A stretch of DNA of 64,000 nucleotides from an uncultured Actinomycetes bacterium (GTDB lineage Bacteria; Actinomycetota; Acidimicrobiia; Acidimicrobiales; Ilumatobacteraceae), in the NCBI GenBank assembly GCA_937927625.1, contig CALBSD010000128.1:14078-78077 (forward strand). Direction: 5' to 3'. How positions within the stretch are numbered: position 1 is the stretch's first letter; each line of letters starts with the position of its first letter. The notes below the pieces were generated by a model that had not been told where the DNA came from, made no database searches, and worked only from the letters and a program-made list of their open reading frames with translations. This document shows positions 32,862-42,800 of the stretch, piece after piece. Position numbers and translations under genes: made by a program.

Positions 32862-33749
32862 TTACTTCTGCGCGCGACGTGCGTGCGAGGTGATGCTGTC
32901 CACGAACAATGGCCAGAGTGGCTTTGGAACATCGTGTCCCATGTCGGCGACAAACATGAATGTTGAGCCAGGAACAAGTTCCGCAGTGCGCTCGCCACCC
33001 GATGGTGTGAGCAATGTGTCATCGCGACCATGGATAACAAGGGTGGGCACGTTCAACTGACGCAATGCGTCGCTGCGATCACCCGATGCATAAATGGCAG
33101 CCAGTTGGCGATGTGCACCTTCGGGATAGAAACTGCGGTCGTATTCACGAGCGGCGCGTTCTTTCGCTTCTTGCAAATCAAAGTGCTTCTTTGAGCACCA
33201 GACAGCCCACGTCGATGCGCTCTCGATGTATTCAGCACGATCAGCTGATGGCTCAGCAAGCAACGCAGCCATTGCTTCTTCAGTTGGTGAACCGTATGCA
33301 AGGTCGCCAGGCACCGACATGATGGAGGTGAGGCTCTGTACGCGGTGTGGATGGTCAATCGCGACAGTCTGTGCGATCATGCCGCCCATCGATGCGCCAA
33401 TGACGTGCGCCTTTTCGATTCCGAGATGATCTAGAACACCGATGGCATCGTTCGCCATGTCATGCAATGTGTATGGCACTTCCACAGTGATGGTGTCACC
33501 CATCATTGCTTCCATGGTGACTTTTCCTGTATCAACCATGACACCGTCATGCTTGTGAGACAAACCACAGTCGCGGTTGTCAAAACGAACAACATGGAAA
33601 CCTGCATCGGCGAAGAGATTCAAAAAGTCTTCGTGCCAAGCGGTCATCTGGGCGGTGAAACCCATGATCCAGATAAGGGTGGGGTTTTTCGCATCACCGC
33701 GGGTGTCGTATTCGATATTGATGCCATTCGGCAATGTCAATTGAGCCAT
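32862..33749 (-). CDS. Alpha/beta hydrolase
   Basis: A 295-residue alpha/beta-hydrolase-fold enzyme. The nucleophile elbow GASMGG lies near residue 119, FDNRDCGLS near 56-64 forms the oxyanion-side loop, and the C-terminal HGRDDTL and DMGHDVP supply the acid and the histidine. The family resembles proline-iminopeptidase-like or aclacinomycin-methylesterase-like hydrolases, but the substrate is unknown. It precedes the racemase gene by 33 bases and may be co-transcribed with it. Confidence 0.88.
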   Translation of the reverse strand: MAQLTLPNGINIEYDTRGDAKNPTLIWIMGFTAQMTAWHEDFLNLFADAGFHVVRFDNRDCGLSHKHDGVMVDTGKVTMEAMMGDTITVEVPYTLHDMANDAIGVLDHLGIEKAHVIGASMGGMIAQTVAIDHPHRVQSLTSIMSVPGDLAYGSPTEEAMAALLAEPSADRAEYIESASTWAVWCSKKHFDLQEAKERAAREYDRSFYPEGAHRQLAAIYASGDRSDALRQLNVPTLVIHGRDDTLLTPSGGERTAELVPGSTFMFVADMGHDVPKPLWPLFVDSITSHARRAQK

Positions 33750-33796
33750 TCGCTCATTCTCTCAGGTGATGACACCCTCAGAGCAAGTGGGGTGAA

Positions 33797-34411
33797 TTAG
33801 TCGAGAAGGCGGCGCTTTTGCGCCTCAAATTCCTCATCCGTAATGGTTCCGCGGTCTCGCAGGGCCTCAAGCCGTTCGAGTTCTCGAGCCACCCCAGAGA
33901 AGGACGGCGCCCCCTCAAATTCCCCATTCCCACGGAAGCGATGAATTGAGTCGTGGATGATCTTTTGGACTTCTTCGGGACGGCTCACGTACGGGATGAC
34001 CTGTTTGCTGTCCTGCCCACCGGACTCAATCACGATCTTGCCGACACCAATGAGGCGCTCAAAAATGGACTGGGTGAAGTTCACGTTGTCGACGCTGCGC
34101 ACCGGGATTTCCACCCCACTGCGCGCCACCACTCCTTGACGGTCAATGAGTCGTTGGTTCGTCACAACGAAATATGTTGTGCGCCACTTCACGACCTGCA
34201 CCACGCACAATGCGGCCGAGACGATGATGGTGGCAACACCGAGATACTTCACTGCATTTTCAAGAAACCCACTGGTTTTCCCGAGCAGGAAAATCGTGAC
34301 AATCATCGACCCAGCAAGAAAGAGAGCTGACGGCCCGTAGAACCACCAGTGCGGATGGACGTCCAGCATCATCTGTTCGCCGTCATTCAGGTTCTTCGTC
34401 GGGAAGGGCAT
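33797..34411 (-). CDS. Bacterial PH-domain membrane protein with SHOCT tail
   Basis: The 204-residue protein has two membrane helices (about 27-46 and 55-72), then a bacterial PH (DUF304) domain (TTYFVVTNQRLIDRQGVVARSG...). The C-terminal SHOCT module is ELERLEALRDRGTITDEEFEAQKRRLL, at residues 176-203. Such proteins are membrane-bound and thought to mediate oligomerisation; their function is not established. The gene is divergent from the helicase at 34446. Confidence 0.85.
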   Translation of the reverse strand: MPFPTKNLNDGEQMMLDVHPHWWFYGPSALFLAGSMIVTIFLLGKTSGFLENAVKYLGVATIIVSAALCVVQVVKWRTTYFVVTNQRLIDRQGVVARSGVEIPVRSVDNVNFTQSIFERLIGVGKIVIESGGQDSKQVIPYVSRPEEVQKIIHDSIHRFRGNGEFEGAPSFSGVARELERLEALRDRGTITDEEFEAQKRRLLD

Positions 34412-34445
34412 GGGAAGAACCGTAGCAACCGCCTAGTTTCAAGGG

Positions 34446-36362
34446 GTGCGTTTCACCGGCTCCGACCAACCGAATCAGGCTCCGACACCTGACTCCGTGC
34501 TGGCAGGACTCGACCCGGACCAACGCGCCGCAGTGACAGCCCCCATCGGAATTGTGGTGGTGCGTGCCGGTGCTGGCTCGGGCAAGACAACAGTGCTCAC
34601 CCGTCGCATTGCATGGCGTGCCCTCAACGACACTGCAGACATCGAACGCACACTTGCAATCACCTTCACGCGTCAGGCTGCAACTGAGATGCGCGCTCGC
34701 CTTGCACAGTTCGACCTTGAAGGACGCCCGACAATTGGCACCTTTCACGCTGTTGCGCGTCGCATCATGTTGCAGCACTACGAAGACAAAGGCCGTCGCG
34801 CACCCGTCATCATCAACAACCGCTCATCTGTGATGTCCACCTGCATGGGAGATGACGCGCGCCGTGGCGGAGTGAATGACGTGCTCAATGCAATCGACTG
34901 GGCACACTCTCGCATGCTTGGTCCAGCAGACGCCGCAAAAGCATTAGCTGCCGCCGGACAAAACGTTCCGCTCGGCGAGAAACGCTTCACTGAAGTATTT
35001 GATGCATACGAGAAAGCAAAGAAGAAACGCGGCGCTGTCGACCTCAACGATTTCCTGACCTACGTTGTGAACGAATCTGCTCGCGACCCGCGCTTTACCG
35101 AATCAATTCGATTCCAGTATCGACATATTTCTGTTGACGAAGCCCAAGACATGAACCCGTTGCAGTACGCCTTCTTGAAGGTCGTGACGGCAACGCAGCC
35201 AGACCTCTTCCTCGTTGGTGATCCCAACCAGGCGATCTTCGGATTCAACGGCGCAGACAAAACCCTGTTTGACACGCTGCCCTCAATGAACGGCACTGCA
35301 CACGTTGTATCGCTTCCATCGAACTACCGATGCACACCTGAAATTGTGCGCATGGCTGTCAACACCCTCGCAACAGATGGACAGATTGCCGATGCAGAGT
35401 CGAAGCGTTCTATCGGTACACCAGTTCTTTTGCAGCGTTGTTCCACTGAGTCAGATGAGACTGCATTCATCACCAAGAGCGTGTTGCGGGCAAAGAGTGG
35501 CCGATCATGGAACGACATTGCAGTTCTGGTCCGCGTGAATGCTGTTGCCGATGAAGTGCGTGAAGCCTTGTCAAAGGTTGGCGTACCAATTCGATCATCC
35601 CGACGCGGTGGCGCATGGGCACGTGCAGTTGCTGCTGCGACAGACCTCACGGGTCGTGAATCACTCGCAGCGTGGGCTGCAGACATTCTCGATACCGGCG
35701 AATACGAACCAGAGGACGTTGACTTCATCGTCGCTGGATTCGTTCGCCAATTTCTCGACGACAATAGAGTGGGCACGGTCGATGGGCGAACCTTTGGTTC
35801 GTGGCTTGCAACATCTGCAGACCTTGCGGAATCCGATGGTGTTGAAGTTCTCACCTTCCACGCTGCGAAGGGTCGTGAATGGTCGTATGTCATCGTTGCC
35901 GGCACCGAAAAGGGCCTTTTGCCCCATCGTGGAGCGCGTGGCACCGCAGCACGCAGCGAAGAGGCACGACTTGCCTACGTTGCCCTCACACGCGCAGCTG
36001 ATGAGTTGGTTGTGACATGGACAGATTCTCGCAACGGCAAAGCAAGCGGCCCATCGCCTTTTCTGCCCACCGTGACATCAGAGAAGCCCACCTTTGATCC
36101 ACCACCAGAAGAACTTCGACGCCGCGCACGCGCACACACCATGGGCAACCCTGTGCAGAATGCGATTGAGGAATGGCGCCGTGACGCCGCACGGCTCGCA
36201 CGAGTGGAACCGCATGCAATTCTCTCGACTCGCAGTATTCGCATGATGGTGCGCGAAGTCCCAACATCAATCGAAGACATTGCGAGAATGTCAGATCAAG
36301 TGTTTGCTCGCCGACATGGCACGGTATTACTCGAAGTGATTACTCAGGCTGCTGAGCGCTGA
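34446..36362 (+). CDS. UvrD2-like superfamily I helicase with HRDC domain
   Basis: A 638-residue 3'-5' DNA helicase. Motifs I (AGAGSGKT, 41-48), Ia (TFTRQAATEMRARL), II (DEAQD), III (GDPNQAIFGFNGAD), V (TFHAAKGREWSYVIVAGTEKG) and VI (VALTRAADEL) are clear. The span between motifs IV and V is only about 100 residues, so the 2B subdomain is small. The last 65 residues (EEWRRDAARLARVEPHAIL...) fit an HRDC domain, as in mycobacterial UvrD2, but the tetracysteine zinc tail of UvrD2 is absent. Its 3' end overlaps the convergent thioesterase by 23 bases. Confidence 0.9.
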   Translation: MRFTGSDQPNQAPTPDSVLAGLDPDQRAAVTAPIGIVVVRAGAGSGKTTVLTRRIAWRALNDTADIERTLAITFTRQAATEMRARLAQFDLEGRPTIGTFHAVARRIMLQHYEDKGRRAPVIINNRSSVMSTCMGDDARRGGVNDVLNAIDWAHSRMLGPADAAKALAAAGQNVPLGEKRFTEVFDAYEKAKKKRGAVDLNDFLTYVVNESARDPRFTESIRFQYRHISVDEAQDMNPLQYAFLKVVTATQPDLFLVGDPNQAIFGFNGADKTLFDTLPSMNGTAHVVSLPSNYRCTPEIVRMAVNTLATDGQIADAESKRSIGTPVLLQRCSTESDETAFITKSVLRAKSGRSWNDIAVLVRVNAVADEVREALSKVGVPIRSSRRGGAWARAVAAATDLTGRESLAAWAADILDTGEYEPEDVDFIVAGFVRQFLDDNRVGTVDGRTFGSWLATSADLAESDGVEVLTFHAAKGREWSYVIVAGTEKGLLPHRGARGTAARSEEARLAYVALTRAADELVVTWTDSRNGKASGPSPFLPTVTSEKPTFDPPPEELRRRARAHTMGNPVQNAIEEWRRDAARLARVEPHAILSTRSIRMMVREVPTSIEDIARMSDQVFARRHGTVLLEVITQAAER

Positions 36363-37020
36363 GGTCTCTGCCTTTGCGCAGCAAGTCCATCATCTCTGGT
36401 GGCATCGACAAGAACAACACTTCTGCTTCTGCGCAAAGAGTCTCTCCGTTGTGCGCAGTTCCCTTTGTAAAGATCTTGCGTCCGTCAACTCGTTCTACCC
36501 AACCACGGAAATTGATGGTGGTGTGCAGCGGCATCGGGGAACGATAGGTAATCGAAAGTTTGCCCGTCATGCCTGGGCGACCTGTGAGTGACTGGGCCAT
36601 TCCCAACACTTCATCAAACGCTGCGGCAATGAATCCACCATGGCAGTGCCCCGGCGGACCTTCGTACGGTTCCGTGAACACCACGTCGCCAGTGATTGCT
36701 CCGAATTCGCCCACGGATTCATCGCGTCCCATTTCCATCGGCATCGACAGTGGATTCATCATTCCGTAGAACGGGCTGCGATCAGAGAAATGCGATTCGG
36801 ATGCGGCACTTCCGGGCACTGCGTCGACCGACAAGCGATCTATTGCACGCTCGACTTCAGAAATCGCTGCATCAATGTCTGCCACTTCTGCGGTTGACAT
36901 GAAAGATGTATAAATCAATTCACGCATCCGCCCTGCAAGACGAATACGTGCAAGATCAGCGTCGCTTAGTTCTGCATTTCTTTCGTGAAACGAAGGGAAA
37001 GAGACTGCGTCCCCACTCAT
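36340..37020 (-). CDS. Hotdog-fold thioesterase (PaaI/THEM4-like)
   Basis: The 226-residue protein has a helical, mostly acidic N-terminal part of about 90 residues and a C-terminal hotdog domain. GPPGHCHGGFIAAAFDEVLG is the THEM4/PaaI signature, and ITYRSPMPLHTTINF is the following strand. It probably hydrolyses acyl-CoA thioesters; substrate unknown. Its ATG overlaps the xth stop codon by one base (TGATG), so it is translationally coupled to the exonuclease gene. Confidence 0.85.
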   Translation of the reverse strand: MSGDAVSFPSFHERNAELSDADLARIRLAGRMRELIYTSFMSTAEVADIDAAISEVERAIDRLSVDAVPGSAASESHFSDRSPFYGMMNPLSMPMEMGRDESVGEFGAITGDVVFTEPYEGPPGHCHGGFIAAAFDEVLGMAQSLTGRPGMTGKLSITYRSPMPLHTTINFRGWVERVDGRKIFTKGTAHNGETLCAEAEVLFLSMPPEMMDLLRKGRDLSAQQPE

Positions 37021-37793
37021 CAGTCATCCACCCGAATCAGAACGGGAGCATGATCGCTGGGTGATTCACCTTTGCGGGCATTGCGATCAATCGCCATCCA
37101 GGTTGTACGTTCGTCCACCGATTTGGACACGAGGTGATAGTCAATACGCATGCCATGACCTTTATGGAAACTGCCACCTCGATAATCCCACCAGGAATAC
37201 AAGCCATCATCGTCATAGAAGCGACGGAAACAATCGGTCAGACCAAAATCCATCACGTTTGCAAGTGCTGCCCTTTCAGGCGCACTGACGTGCGTTGCAT
37301 TCTCAAACTGCTTCACGTCCCACACATCGCGATCTTCGGGAGCAATGTTGAAGTCGCCGCACACGAGAACATCTTCTTCAGGAGAGCTGGTTGCATCGAG
37401 GTGCTGACGCAAACGACCGAGCCACGACAACTTGTATTGGTAATGGTCATGGTCAAGTTCACGCCCATTGGGCACATAGCAACAACTGATCTTGATACCA
37501 CCGCATGTTGCAGTGATGATGCGAGCTTCCTCGTCTTGCTCGATACCCGGGGCGAAGTTCTGCATCACGTTTTCAAGGCCCACTTTGGAGATGATGGCGA
37601 CACCATTCCATTGTCCTTGACCAAAATGAGCGCTCTCATATCCGAGCGCGGCGATTGCCTCAGTTGGAAACAGATCTTGCTTCAGTTTTGTCTCTTGCAT
37701 GCACAACACATCGGGCTGCACTTCTTGCAACCACGCTTCCACGCGAGGCAATCGAGCCTTGAGAGAGTTGACGTTCCAGGTAGCGATGAGCAC
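37020..37793 (-). CDS. xth: Exodeoxyribonuclease III
   Basis: A 257-residue AP endonuclease/3'-exonuclease of the ExoIII/APE1 family for base-excision repair. Motifs are ATWNVNSLKARLP, CMQETKL with the metal glutamate, the YVPNGRE and VCGDFNIAPEDRDVWD segments, and GMRIDYHLVSK and SPSDHAPVLIRV with the catalytic histidine. It complements mutM, encoded at 17303-18151. It is the upstream partner of the thioesterase gene. Confidence 0.96.
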   Translation of the reverse strand: MLIATWNVNSLKARLPRVEAWLQEVQPDVLCMQETKLKQDLFPTEAIAALGYESAHFGQGQWNGVAIISKVGLENVMQNFAPGIEQDEEARIITATCGGIKISCCYVPNGRELDHDHYQYKLSWLGRLRQHLDATSSPEEDVLVCGDFNIAPEDRDVWDVKQFENATHVSAPERAALANVMDFGLTDCFRRFYDDDGLYSWWDYRGGSFHKGHGMRIDYHLVSKSVDERTTWMAIDRNARKGESPSDHAPVLIRVDD

Positions 37794-37836
37794 GTCACGA
37801 CGGTAGTTCGCTTTGGTTCCCTAGTAGGAACTGAGA

Positions 37837-39054
37837 CTATTTCTTCTTAGAAACAGCCTTTTTTGCACCGGCTTTCTTGGCAACTGCCTTCTTTGCCGGA
37901 GCAACTTTCTTCACTGCGGACTTCTTCGCCACAACAGCTTTTGCAGGAGTTGCTTTCTGTGGAGCAACGGCCTTCTTTGCCGGAGTAATTTTCTTCGCCG
38001 CCACTTTCTTGGCCACAAGTGCCTTCGCCGGTGCGCTCTTCTTTGCAGGGGCGGCTTTCTTTGTTGGCGACACCTTTTCAGCAACTGACTTTGCGGGCGC
38101 CGCCTTCTTCGATGACTTCTTGCTGGACTTCTTCTCCGCAGGAGCCTTGATCATTTCTGCAACAACTTCAGGAACACCAAGGTCAACACTGCGACGTGCA
38201 GGCGTGTACCCCGACACCATCAATGTGACCGCATCGCCAATCTTGAAGACGTCACGAGCACTTCTCGGCATGGGGCTTGCCATATTGCGTAAGGGCACAT
38301 AGCCAGCGATATCACCCATACGGACAGTGACACCATTTGCCGCATACGACTGCACAACAGCTTTTACTTTTGTGCCCGCAGGGTTCTTTTCAACGAATTC
38401 CAGGAATGGCCCAAGTTCGTTCGCCATCGTGACCGGCGCTTTTGCGGCCTTCTGTGGCTGTGCGGCCTTCATCGGTGCTGCACTCTTGCGAGGCTGCGCT
38501 TCTTTCTGAGGTCGTGCCGCACGCGCATTCGGTGGAGGAGTCTTTGGAATCGGCATTGGCTTGCTTGCTTCCGGACTCGCCATCTGCGATTCCTTCTTCA
38601 CCACTTTGCCGGTGCGCACAGATCGACGACTTGTGGGACCGCGGACAGGAAGACGTTCGACGAACACCCAACCAACGAGAGGAACTGGCTTGCCACCGAT
38701 GAGACGACCCTCGTCAAACAACCACTTGTACTTGCCGTGAAATTCTTGATAGCTGTCGTTCGAAAGAATCGATGCGTTCGCTTTGTCTGCAATGGCAAGG
38801 ATGAAGGCATCTCCGCGACCCACTGCTCCCGCAGGTGGCGCGACTAATTCGTTATTCGCGATAGCTGTCTCAAACTCAGCGCGTTCCTTCTTGGCGATGC
38901 GATGACCGAACGTGGCGTCAACAATCACCGAGATCTTGGAATCTTTGTATTCCTCCATCAACGCCTGAACGGCCTCTTCCAACTGGGCGAGGCTGGGCTC
39001 GGTCCGGCCCTCAGTGGCGATATTTGAGCCGTCAACGATGATGTGTTTGGTCAC
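37837..39054 (-). CDS. NYN/PIN-like nuclease with S1 domain and Lys/Ala repeat tail
   Basis: A 405-residue three-part protein. Residues 1-135 form a NYN (Zc3h12a-like) PIN-fold domain: acidic residues D8 (VDGSN), D46 (IVDATF), D82 (GRGDAFIL) and D100 (SNDSY) would hold the metal site of an RNase. A Lys/Pro/Ala linker follows, then an S1-like RNA-binding domain at about 220-293 (GTKVKAVVQSYAANGVTV...AGYVP...IGDAVTLMVSGY). Residues 305-405 are KKAAPAKK-type repeats like histone H1 or mycobacterial HupB tails. It should act on RNA, perhaps attached to nucleoid or ribosome. I know no characterised bacterial protein of this design. Confidence 0.85.
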   Translation of the reverse strand: MTKHIIVDGSNIATEGRTEPSLAQLEEAVQALMEEYKDSKISVIVDATFGHRIAKKERAEFETAIANNELVAPPAGAVGRGDAFILAIADKANASILSNDSYQEFHGKYKWLFDEGRLIGGKPVPLVGWVFVERLPVRGPTSRRSVRTGKVVKKESQMASPEASKPMPIPKTPPPNARAARPQKEAQPRKSAAPMKAAQPQKAAKAPVTMANELGPFLEFVEKNPAGTKVKAVVQSYAANGVTVRMGDIAGYVPLRNMASPMPRSARDVFKIGDAVTLMVSGYTPARRSVDLGVPEVVAEMIKAPAEKKSSKKSSKKAAPAKSVAEKVSPTKKAAPAKKSAPAKALVAKKVAAKKITPAKKAVAPQKATPAKAVVAKKSAVKKVAPAKKAVAKKAGAKKAVSKKK

Positions 39055-39147
39055 CCATTCATTGAACCACCCCCCACCCGTCGGAACGGGGCAATCCGCC
39101 TGGCTGGGTCAGTTGGGGCCAGCCACGGCCCGCCTAACCTGCATTCC

Positions 39148-39789
39148 GTGACAAATCAGCCCATTCGCGCCGTTCTCTGGGACTTTGGCGGGGTCATCCT
39201 CTCCAGTCCTTTCGAAGCCTTCAACCGCTATGAGGCTGACCGTGGCTTGCCCGCCGACATCATTCGCACCGTGAACGCCCAGAACCCAGACAGCAATGCC
39301 TGGGCACTCCTCGAGCGCAACGACGTCTCCCCTGCAGAGTTCGATGAGTTGTTCGCAACCGAAAGTCAAGCGCTCGGCCATCGCATTCCTGGTGCCGATG
39401 TCTTGGCATTGTTGTCAGGCGACGTTCGTCCAGCGATGGTGCGCGCACTCGACATGGTGAAAGAAGCCGGTTACTTGATGGCATGTTTGACGAACAACGT
39501 GGTCGTGACATCACCCGAGCCAACGCCTCGCCAAGCAGAGGTCGCCGCCATCATGCAGAAGTTTCACCATGTGGTGGAAAGCAGCAAAGTGGGTTGCCGT
39601 AAACCAGAGCCACGCTTTTATGAGATCGCGTGCGAACTTCTAGAAGTGCAACCTACGGAATGCGTGTTCCTCGACGACCTCGGCATCAACTTGAAGCCAG
39701 CAGCAGCCATGGGAATGCGCACCATCAAAGTGGGCGATCCATCTGTTGCATTGAACGAACTGTCAGACCACTTAGGTCTGCAGTTCTAA
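39148..39789 (+). CDS. HAD-family hydrolase
   Basis: A 213-residue haloacid-dehalogenase-type hydrolase. Motif I is WDFGGVILSS (the second Asp of DxD replaced by Gly, as in many epoxide-hydrolase-N-terminal or ACAD10-like members), motif II CLTNN, motif III with the KPEPRFYE lysine, and motif IV FLDDLGINLKPAAAMGM. GTG at 39148 is chosen because the frame upstream lacks family sequence and overlaps the divergent nuclease gene. The loss of the second aspartate makes classical phosphatase activity uncertain. Confidence 0.85.
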   Translation: MTNQPIRAVLWDFGGVILSSPFEAFNRYEADRGLPADIIRTVNAQNPDSNAWALLERNDVSPAEFDELFATESQALGHRIPGADVLALLSGDVRPAMVRALDMVKEAGYLMACLTNNVVVTSPEPTPRQAEVAAIMQKFHHVVESSKVGCRKPEPRFYEIACELLEVQPTECVFLDDLGINLKPAAAMGMRTIKVGDPSVALNELSDHLGLQF

Positions 39790-39816
39790 TTCTTTTGTGG
39801 TGAAACAGTCGCAGGC

Positions 39817-42800
39817 TTAGAGGCCGGCGAACGTTTCATCCATCAGGTCTGCAAGTTCCTGGTCGTGAATTGCCTTTGAACCAGTTGCAGGGCTGCCCGA
39901 TGGCACGCGTGCAACATGACGCAAGTCGAATCCACGTTCCTTGACGCGCCAGATGAGGTGCTCAACGAAGTGCCATGGACCCATGTTCTCTGGCTCTTCT
40001 TGCAACCACACGATTTCCTTCGCATTTGGATAACGCGAAATCACTTCGTTGATCTGGTCGATGGGGAACGGATAGAGCTGCTCGACGCGCACCACCGCAA
40101 CTGCTGCATTGCGCTTGTCGCGCTCTGACATTGCATCGTGTGCAACTTTGCCGCTACACAACACAATGCGCTTCACAGCGTTCTTGTCAGCGATGCGTGG
40201 ATCATCAAGCACTTCTTGGAACGAACCAGAAGTGAACTCGCTGACATGCGAACGGCTTTCCTTCATACGCAAAGGTGCCTTTGGTGTGAAGATGACCAAT
40301 GGCTTTCGAATGTCGCGATGCAACTGACGACGCAACACATGGAAGTACTGCGCGGCAGTTGTGGCGTTGACAACTTGAATGTTGTCTTCTGCACACATCT
40401 GCAAGAAACGTTCGATGCGAGCGCTTGAGTGCTCTGGGCCTTGGCCTTCGAAACCATGTGGCAACAACAGAACGAGACCGTTCTCTTGCTTCCACTTGTC
40501 TTCCGCTGCAACCAAGTACTGGTCGATAACGATCTGGGCGCCGTTGACGAAGTCGCCGAACTGGCCTTCCCACATCACCAATGAGTTGCGGTTGGCATAG
40601 GAGTAGCCGTACTCGAAACCGAGAACTGCGTATTCCGACAACAATGAGTCATAGACCCAGAAGCGTCCGGTTGCACCAGGCACATGCTTCAGCGGAAGGA
40701 ATGTCTGCTCGTTCTCAACATCGACAAGCGAGGCATGGCGATGACTGAATGTTCCGCGACGGGAGTCCTCACCGGACAAACGAACGTCGAAGCCTTCGGA
40801 GAGCAATGAACCAATTGCGAGTGCTTCACCCACGGCCCATTCGAAATCACCGTCTGCTTGGTACGCCTTCTCGCGTGCTTCGAACTGACGCACCAACTTT
40901 GGATGAGGGTTAAAGCCCTCTGGGTAGTTGGTGAGTTGATAGAAAATGCGCTCCAGCAATTCCTTGCTGATTGCGGTATTAGCTGGTGGCAACACACCAA
41001 TGGGTGCTGGTGGCTTTGCAGCCTTCACCTTTGCAGGAGCGTTCTGACGCGTGTCATCAAGAGCGGTCTGCAACTTGCCTTGGTAGTCCTGCAATGTTTG
41101 CTCTGCAACTTCAAGACTGATGTCGCCGCGCTTGACGAGGTGCTCGACATACAACTTGCGGACGCTGCGCTTCTCAGCAATCGCCTTGTACATAAGTGGC
41201 TGGGTGTAGCTCGGATCGTCACCTTCGTTGTGACCATGCAAGCGGTAACACACCATGTCGATGACGACGTCCTTGTGGAACTTCTGGCGGTACTCGTATG
41301 CAAGGCGTGCAACACGAACGCATGCTTCTGGATCATCACCATTGACATGGAAGATCGGTGCCTGCACTGTCTTTGCAACATCTGTTGCGTAGATAGAAGA
41401 GCGTGCAAACTGTGGCGACGTGGTGAAACCAATTTGGTTATTCACGACAAGGTGGATGGTTCCACCGACGCGATAACCATTGATGTCACTCATCGCAAGA
41501 CATTCGTACACCACGCCTTGACCAGCAAACGCTGCGTCACCATGCATGAGCACCGGAATCACGCTGTATGCAAGTGCTGGCTGAATGCTGTCTTGACGAG
41601 CGCGCACCATTCCCAACACAACGCCGTTTACTGTCTCGAGATGGCTGGGGTTCGCTGCAAGTTCGATGTCGATGGAATTGCCGTTTGCAGACACATATGT
41701 ACCGTGTGCACCGAGGTGGTACTTCACGTCACCACTGCCCTGCACAGAATCAGAACTCAGGTGGCCTTCGAATTCTTTGAACAGTTGCTTGTAGTCCTTG
41801 CCCATGACATTGACAAGCATGTTGAGGCGACCGCGATGTGGCATACCAAAGACCATGCCGTGCATGCCGTCGTCGGCAGATGAACAAAGCAGTTCATCAA
41901 TGATTGGAATCATTGACTCTGCACCTTCAAGACCGAAACGCTTAGTGCCGACATACTTTGTTGCCAGGAACTTCTCGAATGCTTCCGCAGCATTCAAACG
42001 CTCAAGAATGCGCAACTTCTTGTCAAGTGTTGGCGTAAAGGTCACACCTTCCACCTTCGACTGCAACCAACGCTGTTCTTCAGTGTCCTGAATGTGCATG
42101 TACTCAACACCAATGGTGCGGCAATACGCATCACGAAGAACACCGAGAAGTTCATCTAGCTTCATCATGTTGCTTCCAGCAACTCCGCCTGTGAGGAACT
42201 CGCGCTCAAGGTCCCAGATGGTGAGGCCGTAGTGCTGCGGGTCAAGATCGCGAGGAAGCTTTGGTTCTTTCCAACGAAGTGGGTCAATGTCTGCAATGAG
42301 GTGACCACGCACACGATGTGAACGCACGAGCAAGCTGACCTGCATCTGCTTGTGCATCATCGTTTCTTCGCGGTTCATAGGCGAAACGTCAGACGACCAC
42401 TGCACTGCCTGATAGGGAATCTCAAGGCTGCGGAAGATGTCGTCGTAGAAGCCACTCTCGCCGAGTAACAGTTCGTGCACGCGCTTCAAGAACATGCCGC
42501 TCTCGGCGCCCTGGATGATTCGGTGGTCGTATGTGCTGGTGACGGTCACAACTTTTGAAACACCTAATGCGTTCAAGTTGGTTTCGTCTGCACCTTGGAA
42601 CTCTGCTGGGTAATCAATGCTGCCGACGCCGACGATGACACCCTGACCAGGCATCAGACGTGGCACGGACTGCACAGTGCCAATGGTGCCGGGGTTCGTG
42701 ATGGACACATTGGCGCCCTGGAAGTCGGCAATCGTGAGCTTGTTGTTCTTTACCTTGCGAATGATTTCGTCATAGGCAACGAGGAAGCCAGCGAAGTCAA

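Noticed and set aside
37850..38150. Repeated CTTCTTTGC-like units
   Set aside because: They encode the KKAAPAKK tail of the NYN-S1 protein; spacing varies and no spacers exist, so not a CRISPR array.
40858..41883. 341-codon plus-strand frame inside kgd
   Set aside because: Fully antisense to the E1 part of kgd, without motifs; long antisense frames are expected from the codon bias here.
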